A stretch of 64,000 bases of DNA from Deinococcus psychrotolerans. GTDB taxonomy: Bacteria > Deinococcota > Deinococci > Deinococcales > Deinococcaceae. Below the pieces are notes generated by a model, which saw nothing but the letters and a program-made list of their open reading frames with translations, did no database searches and was not told where the DNA came from. The stretch spans positions 822,501 to 886,500 of the forward strand of contig NZ_CP034183.1 in NCBI RefSeq assembly GCF_003860465.1, given 5' to 3'. The translations under genes were made by a program, and so were the position numbers. This document shows positions 56,149 through 64,000 of this stretch, piece by piece. Each line of letters starts with the position of its first letter. The first letter of the stretch is position 1.

Positions 56149-57007
56149 ATGCCAGAAGCTTCGGCGGAGTGAGAGTGATTAAACCACGAGAACTTGGCAG
56201 AGTTGTAAGTTCTGTCCAGTAGAACCGGATAGGTAAACAACTGCTGCCGCCCCCTTCACAAATCGTCTGCACTCGAAGTTGAGAAAGACCTTCTTTCTGA
56301 ATAAGTGGCAGATCTTGATCTACGAAATGGCCCTTCGGCAAATAAGCTTTTTGAAGGGATAGTCTTGCCCGAAAAACATTGCCATCTGCTGAGGCCCAGC
56401 TCAGGCGGTAAGAACCATTATTTGAGATAGTTTGGGTATGGAAATTAGTTGCCAAATAACCAAATGGTAAGGAAAATAGAGCAGAGTCAAGGGTATTGAG
56501 TTCTCTAAAATAGTTAACGCCATCGAATTGAAGGCCAGAGAATCCGTTCACAGAGAATGTGGAATCTAATGCATCTGGACTCCATCGCTGGGCTTGGAGG
56601 CCGAGGTTGATCCGAACATCTGGAAGTGTAATCAGCTTTACTTCAGCGTGATACTGATTGATCGGGCAAGCCAAGGGGCAACTTTGCTTGAAACGCAAAC
56701 TATGTTTTCCTGCCTTGACTAAGGCTGCCGGATAAACAGTCTTGAACTGGCCTGCTGGAAAATCGAAATAGCCTAAATCTTGGTCATCAAGTGTGACATG
56801 AGCTTTGACAGCTTGATCTGGCGAGTAAAGCTGATATTGGAAACGAATGTAGCGTGACCCTGCCGTATCGAATTTTATTTCGCTGCTGAGTTGCGGCGTT
56901 CGGAAAGGATTCACACCATCGGACTTCACCCCGGAGAAACCGATCAATTGCCATCCAGCAGGTGCTCCAGTTTTCAAATCGATGGTTTTCTGTTTAGGAC
57001 TGGGCAT
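56078..57007 (-). CDS. Unknown protein with a duplicated domain and a C-terminal membrane anchor
   Basis: The 309-residue protein repeats a similar segment twice: [16 protein letters not shown] near residue 24 and [16 protein letters not shown] near residue 154, each followed by a beta-rich region with a [10 protein letters not shown] or [14 protein letters not shown] stretch and cysteine pairs (SCPLAC and [10 protein letters not shown]). A final hydrophobic helix ([19 protein letters not shown]) and a short basic tail anchor it. The start overlaps the rmlD end. Its 3' end runs 71 nt into the convergent ligase-like gene. No family recognised. Confidence 0.7.
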   Translation of the reverse strand: MPSPKQKTIDLKTGAPAGWQLIGFSGVKSDGVNPFRTPQLSSEIKFDTAGSRYIRFQYQLYSPDQAVKAHVTLDDQDLGYFDFPAGQFKTVYPAALVKAGKHSLRFKQSCPLACPINQYHAEVKLITLPDVRINLGLQAQRWSPDALDSTFSVNGFSGLQFDGVNYFRELNTLDSALFSLPFGYLATNFHTQTISNNGSYRLSWASADGNVFRARLSLQKAYLPKGHFVDQDLPLIQKEGLSQLRVQTICEGGGSSCLPIRFYWTELTTLPSSRGLITLTPPKLLAFSLLFLVLLGIFALLLRPLNAKH

Positions 57008-57758
57008 CGGAAATCAACATTGCTTTCACTTTCTCCCACCGCTCCGTATTCAGGCTCACGTCTCCGGGCAAGGTCACACCCGCTTCAGCACGCGTTCCCT
57101 CGCGCACATCCGGCTTTCGGCGGCGGGCCAGCTCATAAACACTTTTGCGTTCGGTGGCGATATGAAGCACCTCATCTGAGATTTCCAGAGCATGCCGAAC
57201 GGCTAAGGCGATCTCCGGGGCGATAATGTCCACATAATCTTGGCCAGTGAACACGTCGCTAAAAGCCACCGGATAAGCGAACTTGCGGGGGCGGAAACTA
57301 GTGCGAATGATGAGGTGTGACCCAGCAGCGCGGGCGGCTTCCTCGGCCACCAACTTGGTCAACGAGTAGTAATTGACGACTGGTCCCGGCGTGTCACTTT
57401 CACTGTAATTCCCGGTTTGACCGTCGAACACATAGTCGGTGCTGATATGAACCAGCTTTGCACCGACTTGATTGGCCGCCTGAGCGATATGACGCGTTCC
57501 TTCCACATTCACCGCCCAGCACTTGGCCCGCTCTTTCTCCGCGCCGCCCACATTGGTATAGGCCGCCGTATGGACGATGATGTCCGGCTGTTCACGGCGA
57601 ACCGCTTCCAGCACACTGTGTGCGTCGGTCAAGTTGAGTTCGGCGCTGCTCGGCGCAACCGAGTCAGGAATGAGGTCACGCAGCTCTGTTCCAAGCCGCC
57701 CACTGCCGCCAGTGATCAGGATTTTGACTTGTCGTCGTGAACGGACGCGATTGACCAC
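56994..57758 (-). CDS. rmlD: dTDP-4-dehydrorhamnose reductase
   Basis: The 254-residue SDR reduces dTDP-4-dehydro-L-rhamnose with NAD(P)H. It has ILITGGSGRLGTELRD at the N-terminus, STDYVFDGQTGNY and the catalytic YYSLTK. The protein is about 30 residues shorter than typical RmlD, missing part of the C-terminal substrate region. I chose the GTG at 57758 (GAGGAG upstream) which leaves 8 nt after rmlC; the frame itself is open to 57788. Confidence 0.85.
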   Translation of the reverse strand: MVNRVRSRRQVKILITGGSGRLGTELRDLIPDSVAPSSAELNLTDAHSVLEAVRREQPDIIVHTAAYTNVGGAEKERAKCWAVNVEGTRHIAQAANQVGAKLVHISTDYVFDGQTGNYSESDTPGPVVNYYSLTKLVAEEAARAAGSHLIIRTSFRPRKFAYPVAFSDVFTGQDYVDIIAPEIALAVRHALEISDEVLHIATERKSVYELARRRKPDVREGTRAEAGVTLPGDVSLNTERWEKVKAMLISDAQS

Positions 57759-57766
57759 GCCACTCC

Positions 57767-58321
57767 TCACCCCATGTCCTCGGCCCACAAATCGTCACCG
57801 AAAAAATTCCACGGCAAGCGGCCTTCGTTGGGGTCGGCCAAGTTGAATTGGGCGTCCATCGCATAGATGAGCGTCGCGCCCTGATCGCTGGCTTGATAGC
57901 CGTGCGCGACGCCACTGGGAATGTAGACCATCATCGGCTGTTCGCCGCTGAAGACCAATTTGCGCTTCACACCAGCAGTCGGGCTGTTCTCACGGCAGTC
58001 CACCAACCAGATCATCAGCTGTCCGCCGACCACGCACCAAATTTCATTTTGCTCTTCTTTGACGTGAATGTGAAAAGCGTTGATGCGCCCCGGCGCAGCC
58101 CACGACATACTGATCTGACGCGGCGTGAGTTGGCCCGGTAACCCCTGAACCCCCTCATCGCCTAAGCGCAGATATTCCATGAATGCCCCATTCTCACTGC
58201 GATTCTTTTTAAGGGCATGAAACCAAACGCCCTCAATCTGCGGCGCGGCGGGATACGATTCAAATTTAAGCGCCTCTGCATATTGGGTTGCCAATTTGAT
58301 TTTGTGGTCTGAGTCGGTCAT
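57767..58321 (-). CDS. rmlC: dTDP-4-dehydrorhamnose 3,5-epimerase-like protein
   Basis: The 184-residue cupin has [41 protein letters not shown], and [21 protein letters not shown], all typical of RmlC, with the histidine base in AFHIHV. Its ATG overlaps the rmlA stop (ATGA, 58318-58321). RmlC epimerises C3 and C5 of the dTDP-4-keto-6-deoxyglucose made by RmlB. Confidence 0.88.
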   Translation of the reverse strand: MTDSDHKIKLATQYAEALKFESYPAAPQIEGVWFHALKKNRSENGAFMEYLRLGDEGVQGLPGQLTPRQISMSWAAPGRINAFHIHVKEEQNEIWCVVGGQLMIWLVDCRENSPTAGVKRKLVFSGEQPMMVYIPSGVAHGYQASDQGATLIYAMDAQFNLADPNEGRLPWNFFGDDLWAEDMG

Positions 58322-59220
58322 AACTGGCTCCGGTGTTCGGTACTGAGTTTGAGCAAGTATTGGCCGTATTTGTTTTTGGCGAGCTTTTGGGCTTGCTCAA
58401 TCAGCATTTCAGTGCTGATCCAGTGATTGCGCCAAGCGATTTCTTCAGGCGCGGCCACCTTTAAGCCCTGCCGGTGCTCGATGGTCTGAATAAAACTGCT
58501 GGCTTCCAGCAAACTCTCGTGCGTGCCCGTGTCCAGCCAAGCAAAGCCCCGGCGCATCAACTGAACATCAAGCAAGCCCGCTTCAAGGTAATGAATGTTG
58601 ACATCGGTGATTTCCAGCTCGCCCCGCGCTGAAGGCTTGATCCCTTTCACAATCTCGACAATGTTTTGGTCGTAAAAGTAGAGGCCCGTCACCGCAAAAT
58701 CCGATTTGGGCTTGGCCGGCTTTTCTTCCAAGGAAATCGCCCGACCTTGCCCATCAAAGTCAACGACGCCGTACCGCTCCGGGTCGCTGACTTGATACGC
58801 GAAGACAGTGGCTCCCTCCGTTTTTTGGTTAGCCGCATCCATCAAGTCCGAGAGATCATTGCCGTAAAAAATGTTGTCGCCAAGAATTAAGGCGCTTTCA
58901 TGGCCCTGCACGAAGTCTTCGCCGATCAGAAAAGCTTGGGCCAGACCCTCCGGCTTCGGTTGCACGGCGTATTCAAGTTGAATGCCCCACTGCGAGCCGT
59001 CACCGAGAAGCTGTTTGAAACGCGGGGTATCTTCAGGCGTCGAGATAATCAAAATCTCACGGATGCCGCCGAGCATCAAGGTGGTCAGCGGATAATAGAT
59101 CATCGGCTTATCGTAAATGGGGAGGAGCTGCTTGCTGACCGCCAGCGTCGCTGGATAAAGGCGCGTTCCGCTGCCGCCTGCCAAAATGATGCCTCTGCGG
59201 CTTGCAGTCGCTACTGTCAC
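58318..59220 (-). CDS. rmlA: Glucose-1-phosphate thymidylyltransferase
   Basis: The 300-residue RmlA makes dTDP-glucose from dTTP and glucose-1-phosphate. Motifs: [37 protein letters not shown] (nucleotide/substrate site, quoted here as [14 protein letters not shown] and [16 protein letters not shown]), [12 protein letters not shown], and [16 protein letters not shown]. It overlaps rmlB by ATGA (59217-59220) and rmlC by ATGA, so the set is tightly coupled. Confidence 0.95.
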   Translation of the reverse strand: MTVATASRRGIILAGGSGTRLYPATLAVSKQLLPIYDKPMIYYPLTTLMLGGIREILIISTPEDTPRFKQLLGDGSQWGIQLEYAVQPKPEGLAQAFLIGEDFVQGHESALILGDNIFYGNDLSDLMDAANQKTEGATVFAYQVSDPERYGVVDFDGQGRAISLEEKPAKPKSDFAVTGLYFYDQNIVEIVKGIKPSARGELEITDVNIHYLEAGLLDVQLMRRGFAWLDTGTHESLLEASSFIQTIEHRQGLKVAAPEEIAWRNHWISTEMLIEQAQKLAKNKYGQYLLKLSTEHRSQL

Positions 59221-60272
59221 TGACCCGCTCCAGCCAAACGCTCAGCGTACTGTTTGTTGTAGTACTCACGGAACTCACCAGATCGAATCGGCTCCCACCA
59301 TGCCTGATTCTCGGCGTACCACTTGGCCGCTTCAGCGACTGCTTGCTTGGGGTCGTATTTGGGCTGCCAACCTAACGCCTTGAGTTTATCCACGTTCATG
59401 CTGTAACGGCGGTCATGTCCAGGACGGTCTGTGACGTGTTTGACCGACGTATGCTCTTTGCCGAGTGTCTCCAGCACAATGTCTACCATTTCTAAATTGG
59501 TCATCTCGCGCCCAGTACCAACATTGTAAACTTCGCCGATAATCCCCTTCAACAGCACCATTTCAATGCCAGTACAGTGATCGTAGACGTGGGCGTAATC
59601 GCGCATTTGCAGGCCGTCGCCGTAGACCGGAATGGGTTCACCCAGTATGGCGTTGGTGCTAAATAACGGTACGGCCTTTTCAGGGTATTGATAGGGCCCC
59701 ACGTTGTTGGCTCCGCGTGTGATGGTCACAGGGATACCATAAGTGATGGCGTAAGCCTGCACCAATTGATCGGCGGCAGCTTTACTGGCCGCGTAAGGGC
59801 TGCGCGGAGAAAGTTCGTCCGTTTCCACACTCTGGTGATCGTCTTTGATGTGCCCGTACACTTCATCGGTGCTGATGTGATGCAGCCGTATGCCGAGTTC
59901 GCGGGCAACTTCCAGCAGTACGTGGGTGCCGCGCACGTTGGTATCGGTAAAGACCAGCGGCCCCAGAATACTTTGATCCACGTGGGTTTCGGCAGCAAAA
60001 TTGACGATCAAGTCTATAGCGTTGTCTTGGCAAGCACGCCGCACAGCGTCTATATCGCCAATATCGCCCACCACGAGGCTGAGATTGGGAGAGTCCCATA
60101 AGTCCTGCAAATTTTCTTTGCGCCCAGCGTAAGTTAGCTTGTCATAGACCACGACTTTACTTTCGGGATGCTGCTGCATCCAGTAACGAACAAAGTTGCT
60201 GCCGATAAAGCCGCAGCCGCCAGTGACGAGTAGGCTGGTGGGAACGGAACGTATTATAGATTCTTGAGTCAT
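59217..60272 (-). CDS. rmlB: dTDP-glucose 4,6-dehydratase
   Basis: The 351-residue extended SDR has [30 protein letters not shown] and the catalytic [12 protein letters not shown]. It converts dTDP-glucose to dTDP-4-keto-6-deoxyglucose. It is the first enzyme gene of the rml part of the operon; its stop/start overlaps with rmlA and, at 60269-60272, with the upstream glycosyltransferase (ATGA) show coupled translation. Confidence 0.95.
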   Translation of the reverse strand: MTQESIIRSVPTSLLVTGGCGFIGSNFVRYWMQQHPESKVVVYDKLTYAGRKENLQDLWDSPNLSLVVGDIGDIDAVRRACQDNAIDLIVNFAAETHVDQSILGPLVFTDTNVRGTHVLLEVARELGIRLHHISTDEVYGHIKDDHQSVETDELSPRSPYAASKAAADQLVQAYAITYGIPVTITRGANNVGPYQYPEKAVPLFSTNAILGEPIPVYGDGLQMRDYAHVYDHCTGIEMVLLKGIIGEVYNVGTGREMTNLEMVDIVLETLGKEHTSVKHVTDRPGHDRRYSMNVDKLKALGWQPKYDPKQAVAEAAKWYAENQAWWEPIRSGEFREYYNKQYAERLAGAGQ

Positions 60273-61432
60273 AAGTCATCCAACTGTAGCGTAAGGACAG
60301 CTTTCTCAGGATCATTTCCACTTTGCTTAGCATTTTCAGCTGCCTTCAAAATTGCTGCAAACTGGGCTCTGAAACGCTCAGGACGGAACTGTTCGGCATG
60401 TTTACGGATGGTTGCCGAATCAAACTGGGCTATTCGCTCTTCAAAAATGCCAATAGCACGGGTCAAACTCTCTATATTTTGCTGACCAAAGAAAACACCT
60501 GTTTGATCAGCGACGACTGTCTCCAAATTTCCACCTTTGCCGTAAGCAATGACGGGTGCGCCCGCTGCCTGCGCTTCTACAGGGATAATGCCAAAATCCT
60601 CATCGGCAGCGAAGACAAAAGCTTTGCAGCGGCTCATTAAATCGGCAACTTCTTTGTCATCTAAACGACCTAACAACTTTATGTTCGGCCCTGCCAGCGC
60701 TTTTACTTTCTCGAAGTCCGGCCCACCGCCAATAACGACGAGCGGTTTACCTAGTTTGGTAAACGTTTCCACGATCAAATCAAGTTTCTTATACGGCACG
60801 AAGCGGCTCATCGTCAGATAAAATTCTTCACGGGGCCGGGTGTGATCAAAGCGGTCAACGTCTACAGGCGGATAAAGGACTCTAGCAGGACGACGATAAG
60901 TTCTCCAAATTCGTTGAGCCACGTAATGACTGTTGGCCAAAAAAACATCCACTCTATTGGCTGTAGAGTGATCCCATATTCGAATGTAATGCAGCACGAT
61001 CTTAACCAACGTAGCTTTCACGCCGCTCGTCAGGTTGGCCTCGCGTAGATACTGCTGATACAGATCCCAAGCATAGCGGATAGGCGAGTGAATGTAGCTG
61101 ACGTGCAGTTGCCCCGCCCCTACCAGTACACCCTTGGAGACCGCATGGCTACTCGACACGATGGTGTCGTAAGCGGTCAGGTCAAACTGCTCGATCTGGT
61201 ATGGCATGAAGGGCAAATAGTTACGGTAGCTGCTCACACCCCTAGGCCAGTTCTGAATGGCACTGGTATGCACCGTCGCGTTTTCCAAAGGTGTACCCAA
61301 AAAATCTTCCGGCTTGTGTACCAGCGTGTAGATGGGACTGCCGGGGAGCACCGCCAGCATCTCGGCCAGCACCTTCTCGCTACCCACGAATCCGCCTGCC
61401 AGCCAGTCCTGAATAAGTGCCGCTCTTGTCAT
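60269..61432 (-). CDS. Glycosyltransferase, GT4/GT-B family
   Basis: The 387-residue protein starts [21 protein letters not shown] and has the GT4 C-terminal signature: [23 protein letters not shown] (donor site), VIGGGPDF, and [24 protein letters not shown] with the E-x7-E motif. It probably adds a sugar, such as rhamnose, to a polysaccharide repeat unit. Start at 61432 overlaps the upstream gene by ATGA. Confidence 0.9.
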   Translation of the reverse strand: MTRAALIQDWLAGGFVGSEKVLAEMLAVLPGSPIYTLVHKPEDFLGTPLENATVHTSAIQNWPRGVSSYRNYLPFMPYQIEQFDLTAYDTIVSSSHAVSKGVLVGAGQLHVSYIHSPIRYAWDLYQQYLREANLTSGVKATLVKIVLHYIRIWDHSTANRVDVFLANSHYVAQRIWRTYRRPARVLYPPVDVDRFDHTRPREEFYLTMSRFVPYKKLDLIVETFTKLGKPLVVIGGGPDFEKVKALAGPNIKLLGRLDDKEVADLMSRCKAFVFAADEDFGIIPVEAQAAGAPVIAYGKGGNLETVVADQTGVFFGQQNIESLTRAIGIFEERIAQFDSATIRKHAEQFRPERFRAQFAAILKAAENAKQSGNDPEKAVLTLQLDDL

Positions 61433-62427
61433 GTGTACTGTTCCCCCAACACTCGCCGTACCCGGTCGGCCACATCGTCCCATTTGAAAAGCTTTGCGCG
61501 TTCTAGGCCCCTTTCACGCATCTGCTGGCGCAGCGCTGTATCACTGAGCGCCCGCGTCAGTCCATCTGCAACGCTCTCGGCACTGCGCGGATCAATAAGC
61601 AGACCCGCGTCTCCCACCACTTCCGGCAGCGAGGTGCTGTCAGACACCACCACAGGCACACCGCAGGCCATGCCTTCTAGCGGTGGCAGGCCGAATCCTT
61701 CATACAGAGAGGGCATGGTGACCACTGCCGCGCCCCGATAGTACGCAGGGAGGTCGGCCTCTGGAATCCGTCCAGTAAATACTATTCGCTCCAAAATCCC
61801 AAGCCGCAGCGCCTCATGCCGGGTGTCATCGTCGGCGACCCCGCTAAGCAACAACCGGACATCAGACATATTCATCAGTGCGAAGGCTCGAAGCAGCTCC
61901 GCCACATTCTTGTGCGGCTTGGTGTTGCGGACGTACAGAATATACGGGTAGCCTGGCCTATGCACCGCTCCCTCAGGCGAGAAGGTGGCGTCTACACCAT
62001 TGCCTACCACCACCACCTGCTCCGGAGACACACCACTCCACTCCAGCAGCCGCTGCCTGGAGTATTCGGAAACAGTTAATACCCTCTGAGCACGCGACAT
62101 GGAAGGACGCACCACAGCGTTGTAATACAAAGTCTTAAATAGGGAAGACTCTTCCTGAACATCTATATGAATCAGATCATGAATGGTGAACACCATTGGG
62201 CCGCGCCAACTGACGGGCGGTGTGTAACCCGGTGAGAAAAAGATATCCGATCTGCTCTGAATTTTATAGGATGTGACCTGACGTTCCAGATTTAGCAGGC
62301 CGCGCCATGACACTGGATCAGTGCCTGACAGATCAATAGTGTTTTGCGGCATATGATGACGAACTTCCTGCGCGAACCGGCCAATGCCATGCTCACCAAT
62401 CCAACGGGCGTCAAAAAATACACTCAC
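61429..62427 (-). CDS. Glycosyltransferase, GT4 family
   Basis: The 332-residue protein begins [21 protein letters not shown] and carries [22 protein letters not shown] (donor/phosphate site), [10 protein letters not shown], and [24 protein letters not shown] with E-x7-E. It resembles rhamnosyl/mannosyl transferases but the sugar is not predictable. It overlaps the polymerase gene by 4 nt (62424-62427) and the next transferase by ATGA. Confidence 0.92.
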   Translation of the reverse strand: MSVFFDARWIGEHGIGRFAQEVRHHMPQNTIDLSGTDPVSWRGLLNLERQVTSYKIQSRSDIFFSPGYTPPVSWRGPMVFTIHDLIHIDVQEESSLFKTLYYNAVVRPSMSRAQRVLTVSEYSRQRLLEWSGVSPEQVVVVGNGVDATFSPEGAVHRPGYPYILYVRNTKPHKNVAELLRAFALMNMSDVRLLLSGVADDDTRHEALRLGILERIVFTGRIPEADLPAYYRGAAVVTMPSLYEGFGLPPLEGMACGVPVVVSDSTSLPEVVGDAGLLIDPRSAESVADGLTRALSDTALRQQMRERGLERAKLFKWDDVADRVRRVLGEQYT

Positions 62428-63797
62428 TGACCAGTTCCAGAGACAATAAGAGATGAGCTTTCATTTTTTCTTAACAAAGATGCATGCAAAATAAAAGATA
62501 GAAACCATATCAATACCGCAACTATCACAAAAATTGATGTGGTTCTAGTTGAGAAATATGATATAGACCACCACTTAATCACAGTCGTTAAAAGATATGG
62601 ATACATAATCCCTCCTATTAGACTTCTATTTCTAAAATAATAATATGCTATCCCTATAAAACATCCTGAAAATAAAAAATAAAAAATGCCGAACCATCTA
62701 AAATCTGCGAAGGCGAAGCCATATGTTGTTAACCATATAAACGATCGATTCAAGCCAGACGAGCTAACTGCCGTAAATTGTTGACTCCAATTGTCAAGGT
62801 TGCTTAAGGGTAGATCAAGACCCATTTCTCTGCCTATGGAATAAAAATTGAAGATGTTTGAGAGGACAGGGAAGTCCCATAACCCTTGTGTTGAATAATA
62901 GCCGATCCCGCTACTAGGAAATTGAAGTTTTCCTTCGATTAATGCAGCCAACCTATTATAGCTTGATGGAAAATAGCCGATAAACTGACTCAAATAAGTA
63001 TCATTTCCACCACTGGCTCTTGAATTACCAATAAAGACAAATACGATCGTAAATAAAACAATACCACTCAAGATTGCCAACAGAACTCTCAAACGGCTTC
63101 TGAGGTTATGTATTTTATAGTTCGACAACTGTATTATTAGCAAAATCAGTATAGCAGTCAATAAAGTGTCTCTCGATAGACTCAATAAACTCATGAATGA
63201 AAATAGAATTACATTAACTATCGCAATAAATAGCGTTTTCTTGCGATAATTTTCATCTACTTGGCAAGCAATCCACCAAATAGAAACTGTTAATGCTAGA
63301 CTCATATCACTTGTCCAACCTATCTTTCCAGAAGCCACAGAATTAATGATATTATCACGCAACTGACCACCACCACCTCCCGTTAAGGAGGAAAAAATTG
63401 CGCTAAGGCCTATACTTGTCGCGGCAAACCAGATTCTAATTCCTATAAGTAGAATGTTGACTATCGTAATGAGGTATATCAGCGTGAGTATATATGATCC
63501 TTTTGGCGTTGATATGCTTCTGATCCAAGATATTTTCGGGTTTTTGCTGATTGCAGTTAGGATGTAGAAAGCGGAGTACGAAGATATTATAAACATCAGT
63601 GTGCATAATGAGATATATGCGTACATTCTGAAGTTAAGAAACATATAATCTCTTTCAAAAACGGCCTTTTCATATAAACTGACTGGTATTAGAGTACAAA
63701 GCAGGCTAAATATGAAGATCGCGACAGCAAAGGGCTGAGGCGAAAATATAAATGTGGGATCGCTGTAATTTCTGGTGATTTTCCTACTCTTCTGCAT
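62424..63797 (-). CDS. O-antigen polymerase-like membrane protein, AT-rich
   Basis: The 457-residue protein has about eleven membrane segments and a family-typical O-antigen polymerase shape, with a large external loop (residues about 260-340, SNIFNFYSIGREMGLDLPLSNL). Its codons are rich in AAA, ATT, TTA and the gene is clearly much more AT-rich than its neighbours, so it was probably acquired. RBS AGGGA lies before the ATG. Conserved residues cannot be used to assign the exact glycan. Confidence 0.8.
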   Translation of the reverse strand: MQKSRKITRNYSDPTFIFSPQPFAVAIFIFSLLCTLIPVSLYEKAVFERDYMFLNFRMYAYISLCTLMFIISSYSAFYILTAISKNPKISWIRSISTPKGSYILTLIYLITIVNILLIGIRIWFAATSIGLSAIFSSLTGGGGGQLRDNIINSVASGKIGWTSDMSLALTVSIWWIACQVDENYRKKTLFIAIVNVILFSFMSLLSLSRDTLLTAILILLIIQLSNYKIHNLRSRLRVLLAILSGIVLFTIVFVFIGNSRASGGNDTYLSQFIGYFPSSYNRLAALIEGKLQFPSSGIGYYSTQGLWDFPVLSNIFNFYSIGREMGLDLPLSNLDNWSQQFTAVSSSGLNRSFIWLTTYGFAFADFRWFGIFYFLFSGCFIGIAYYYFRNRSLIGGIMYPYLLTTVIKWWSISYFSTRTTSIFVIVAVLIWFLSFILHASLLRKNESSSLIVSGTGQ

Positions 63798-63826
63798 AAA
63801 ATTCCCTCAGATCCAATGTAGGAAAA

Positions 63827-64000
63827 CTATTTCGCTTCAATACCTGCATATACCTTTCCAATCTGGGGTGATTTTCCTAATTTATTTCGCACAAATGTTG
63901 TCATTTTGTTATAATTATTTTGCTTTAAAATATAAGCAGTAACAGCGTGGGCGTAAAACATCTTATGCTTTCCCAGACCTAGATTCTTCAGCTTCTTGAG
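63827..64000 (-). CDS. C-terminal fragment of an unidentified protein (cut by window edge)
   Basis: The last 57 codons of a minus-strand gene end in TAG at 63827. The peptide includes GLGKHKMFYAHAVTAYILKQ and KSPQIGKVYAGIEAK, basic and without a membrane segment, and AT-rich like the adjacent polymerase gene. It is probably another polysaccharide-biosynthesis gene, upstream in the same operon. Too little is visible to name it. Confidence 0.6.
   Translation of the reverse strand, partial: LKKLKNLGLGKHKMFYAHAVTAYILKQNNYNKMTTFVRNKLGKSPQIGKVYAGIEAK

Overview
The window looks like a chromosomal segment of a Deinococcus species. The sequence is GC-rich and almost fully coding. It carries a Rho, an enolase-superfamily N-acylamino acid racemase next to a GNAT gene, a LysJ/ArgD-type aminotransferase, a FemX-like peptidoglycan transferase and SHOCT/DUF697 proteins in a Deinococcus-like mix. 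About twenty genes have a TANNNT -10 box only 5-8 nt before the start codon, the leaderless-mRNA layout known for Deinococcus. Genus assignment is an inference from gene content; no rRNA is present.

Layout. 1-5.4 kb: partial gene, SCP2-like protein, yceD-moaC (minus), arginase plus a dehydrogenase-like gene, and a stand-alone B12/radical SAM protein. 5.5-9.3 kb: an SdpR-SdpI pair with a clear promoter/operator, an OmpR-type two-component system and a SHOCT membrane protein. 9.2-13.0 kb: a peptide-type ABC importer operon (binding protein, two permeases, no ATPase) interrupted by about 300 nt of structured non-coding repeat. 13.3-19.2 kb: REC-histidine kinase hybrid, OsmC-like, TetR, bL32, maf-deoC, tRNA-Glu(CTC), UspA and an HD protein. 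19.2-25.8 kb: a second repeat cluster, rho, a LysM/M23 endopeptidase, pdxS-pdxT (PLP synthesis) and two coupled alpha/beta hydrolases. 25.9-31 kb: GH13 amylase-family enzyme and tRNA nucleotidyltransferase, tRNA-Ala(TGC), an orphan LivJ-like binding protein and small proteins. 31.3-38 kb: mtnN-cidA/lrgA-lrgB, lpdA, lysJ/argD and the racemase-GNAT pair. 38-42.2 kb: DUF697, rdgB coupled to a fused MNT-HEPN protein, a membrane protein, a Mug-like glycosylase and a molybdopterin oxidoreductase. 42.3-52.7 kb: two paralogous lipoproteins, greA, an undescribed 38-residue membrane peptide, femX, a PpiC-type foldase, a pyrophosphatase-like/SDR/HAD operon, M20 peptidase, purN and DUF402. 52.8-64 kb: tRNA-Ser(GGA), phosphoglucomutase, tRNA-Glu(TTC), then a surface-polysaccharide locus: O-antigen ligase-like protein, an unknown duplicated-domain membrane protein, rmlD-rmlC-rmlA-rmlB (dTDP-rhamnose), two glycosyltransferases and an AT-rich O-antigen polymerase, running off the right edge.

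How it fits together: most of the window is housekeeping (cofactors, translation, nucleotide sanitation, transcription factors Rho and GreA). The accessory parts are the polysaccharide locus at the right end, whose last genes have much lower GC and look acquired, the repeat clusters at 11.2 and 19.3 kb, and the single-chain MNT-HEPN protein at 38.7 kb, which I consider the most unusual gene here. I see no CRISPR array, prophage, insertion sequence with a transposase, or replication origin.
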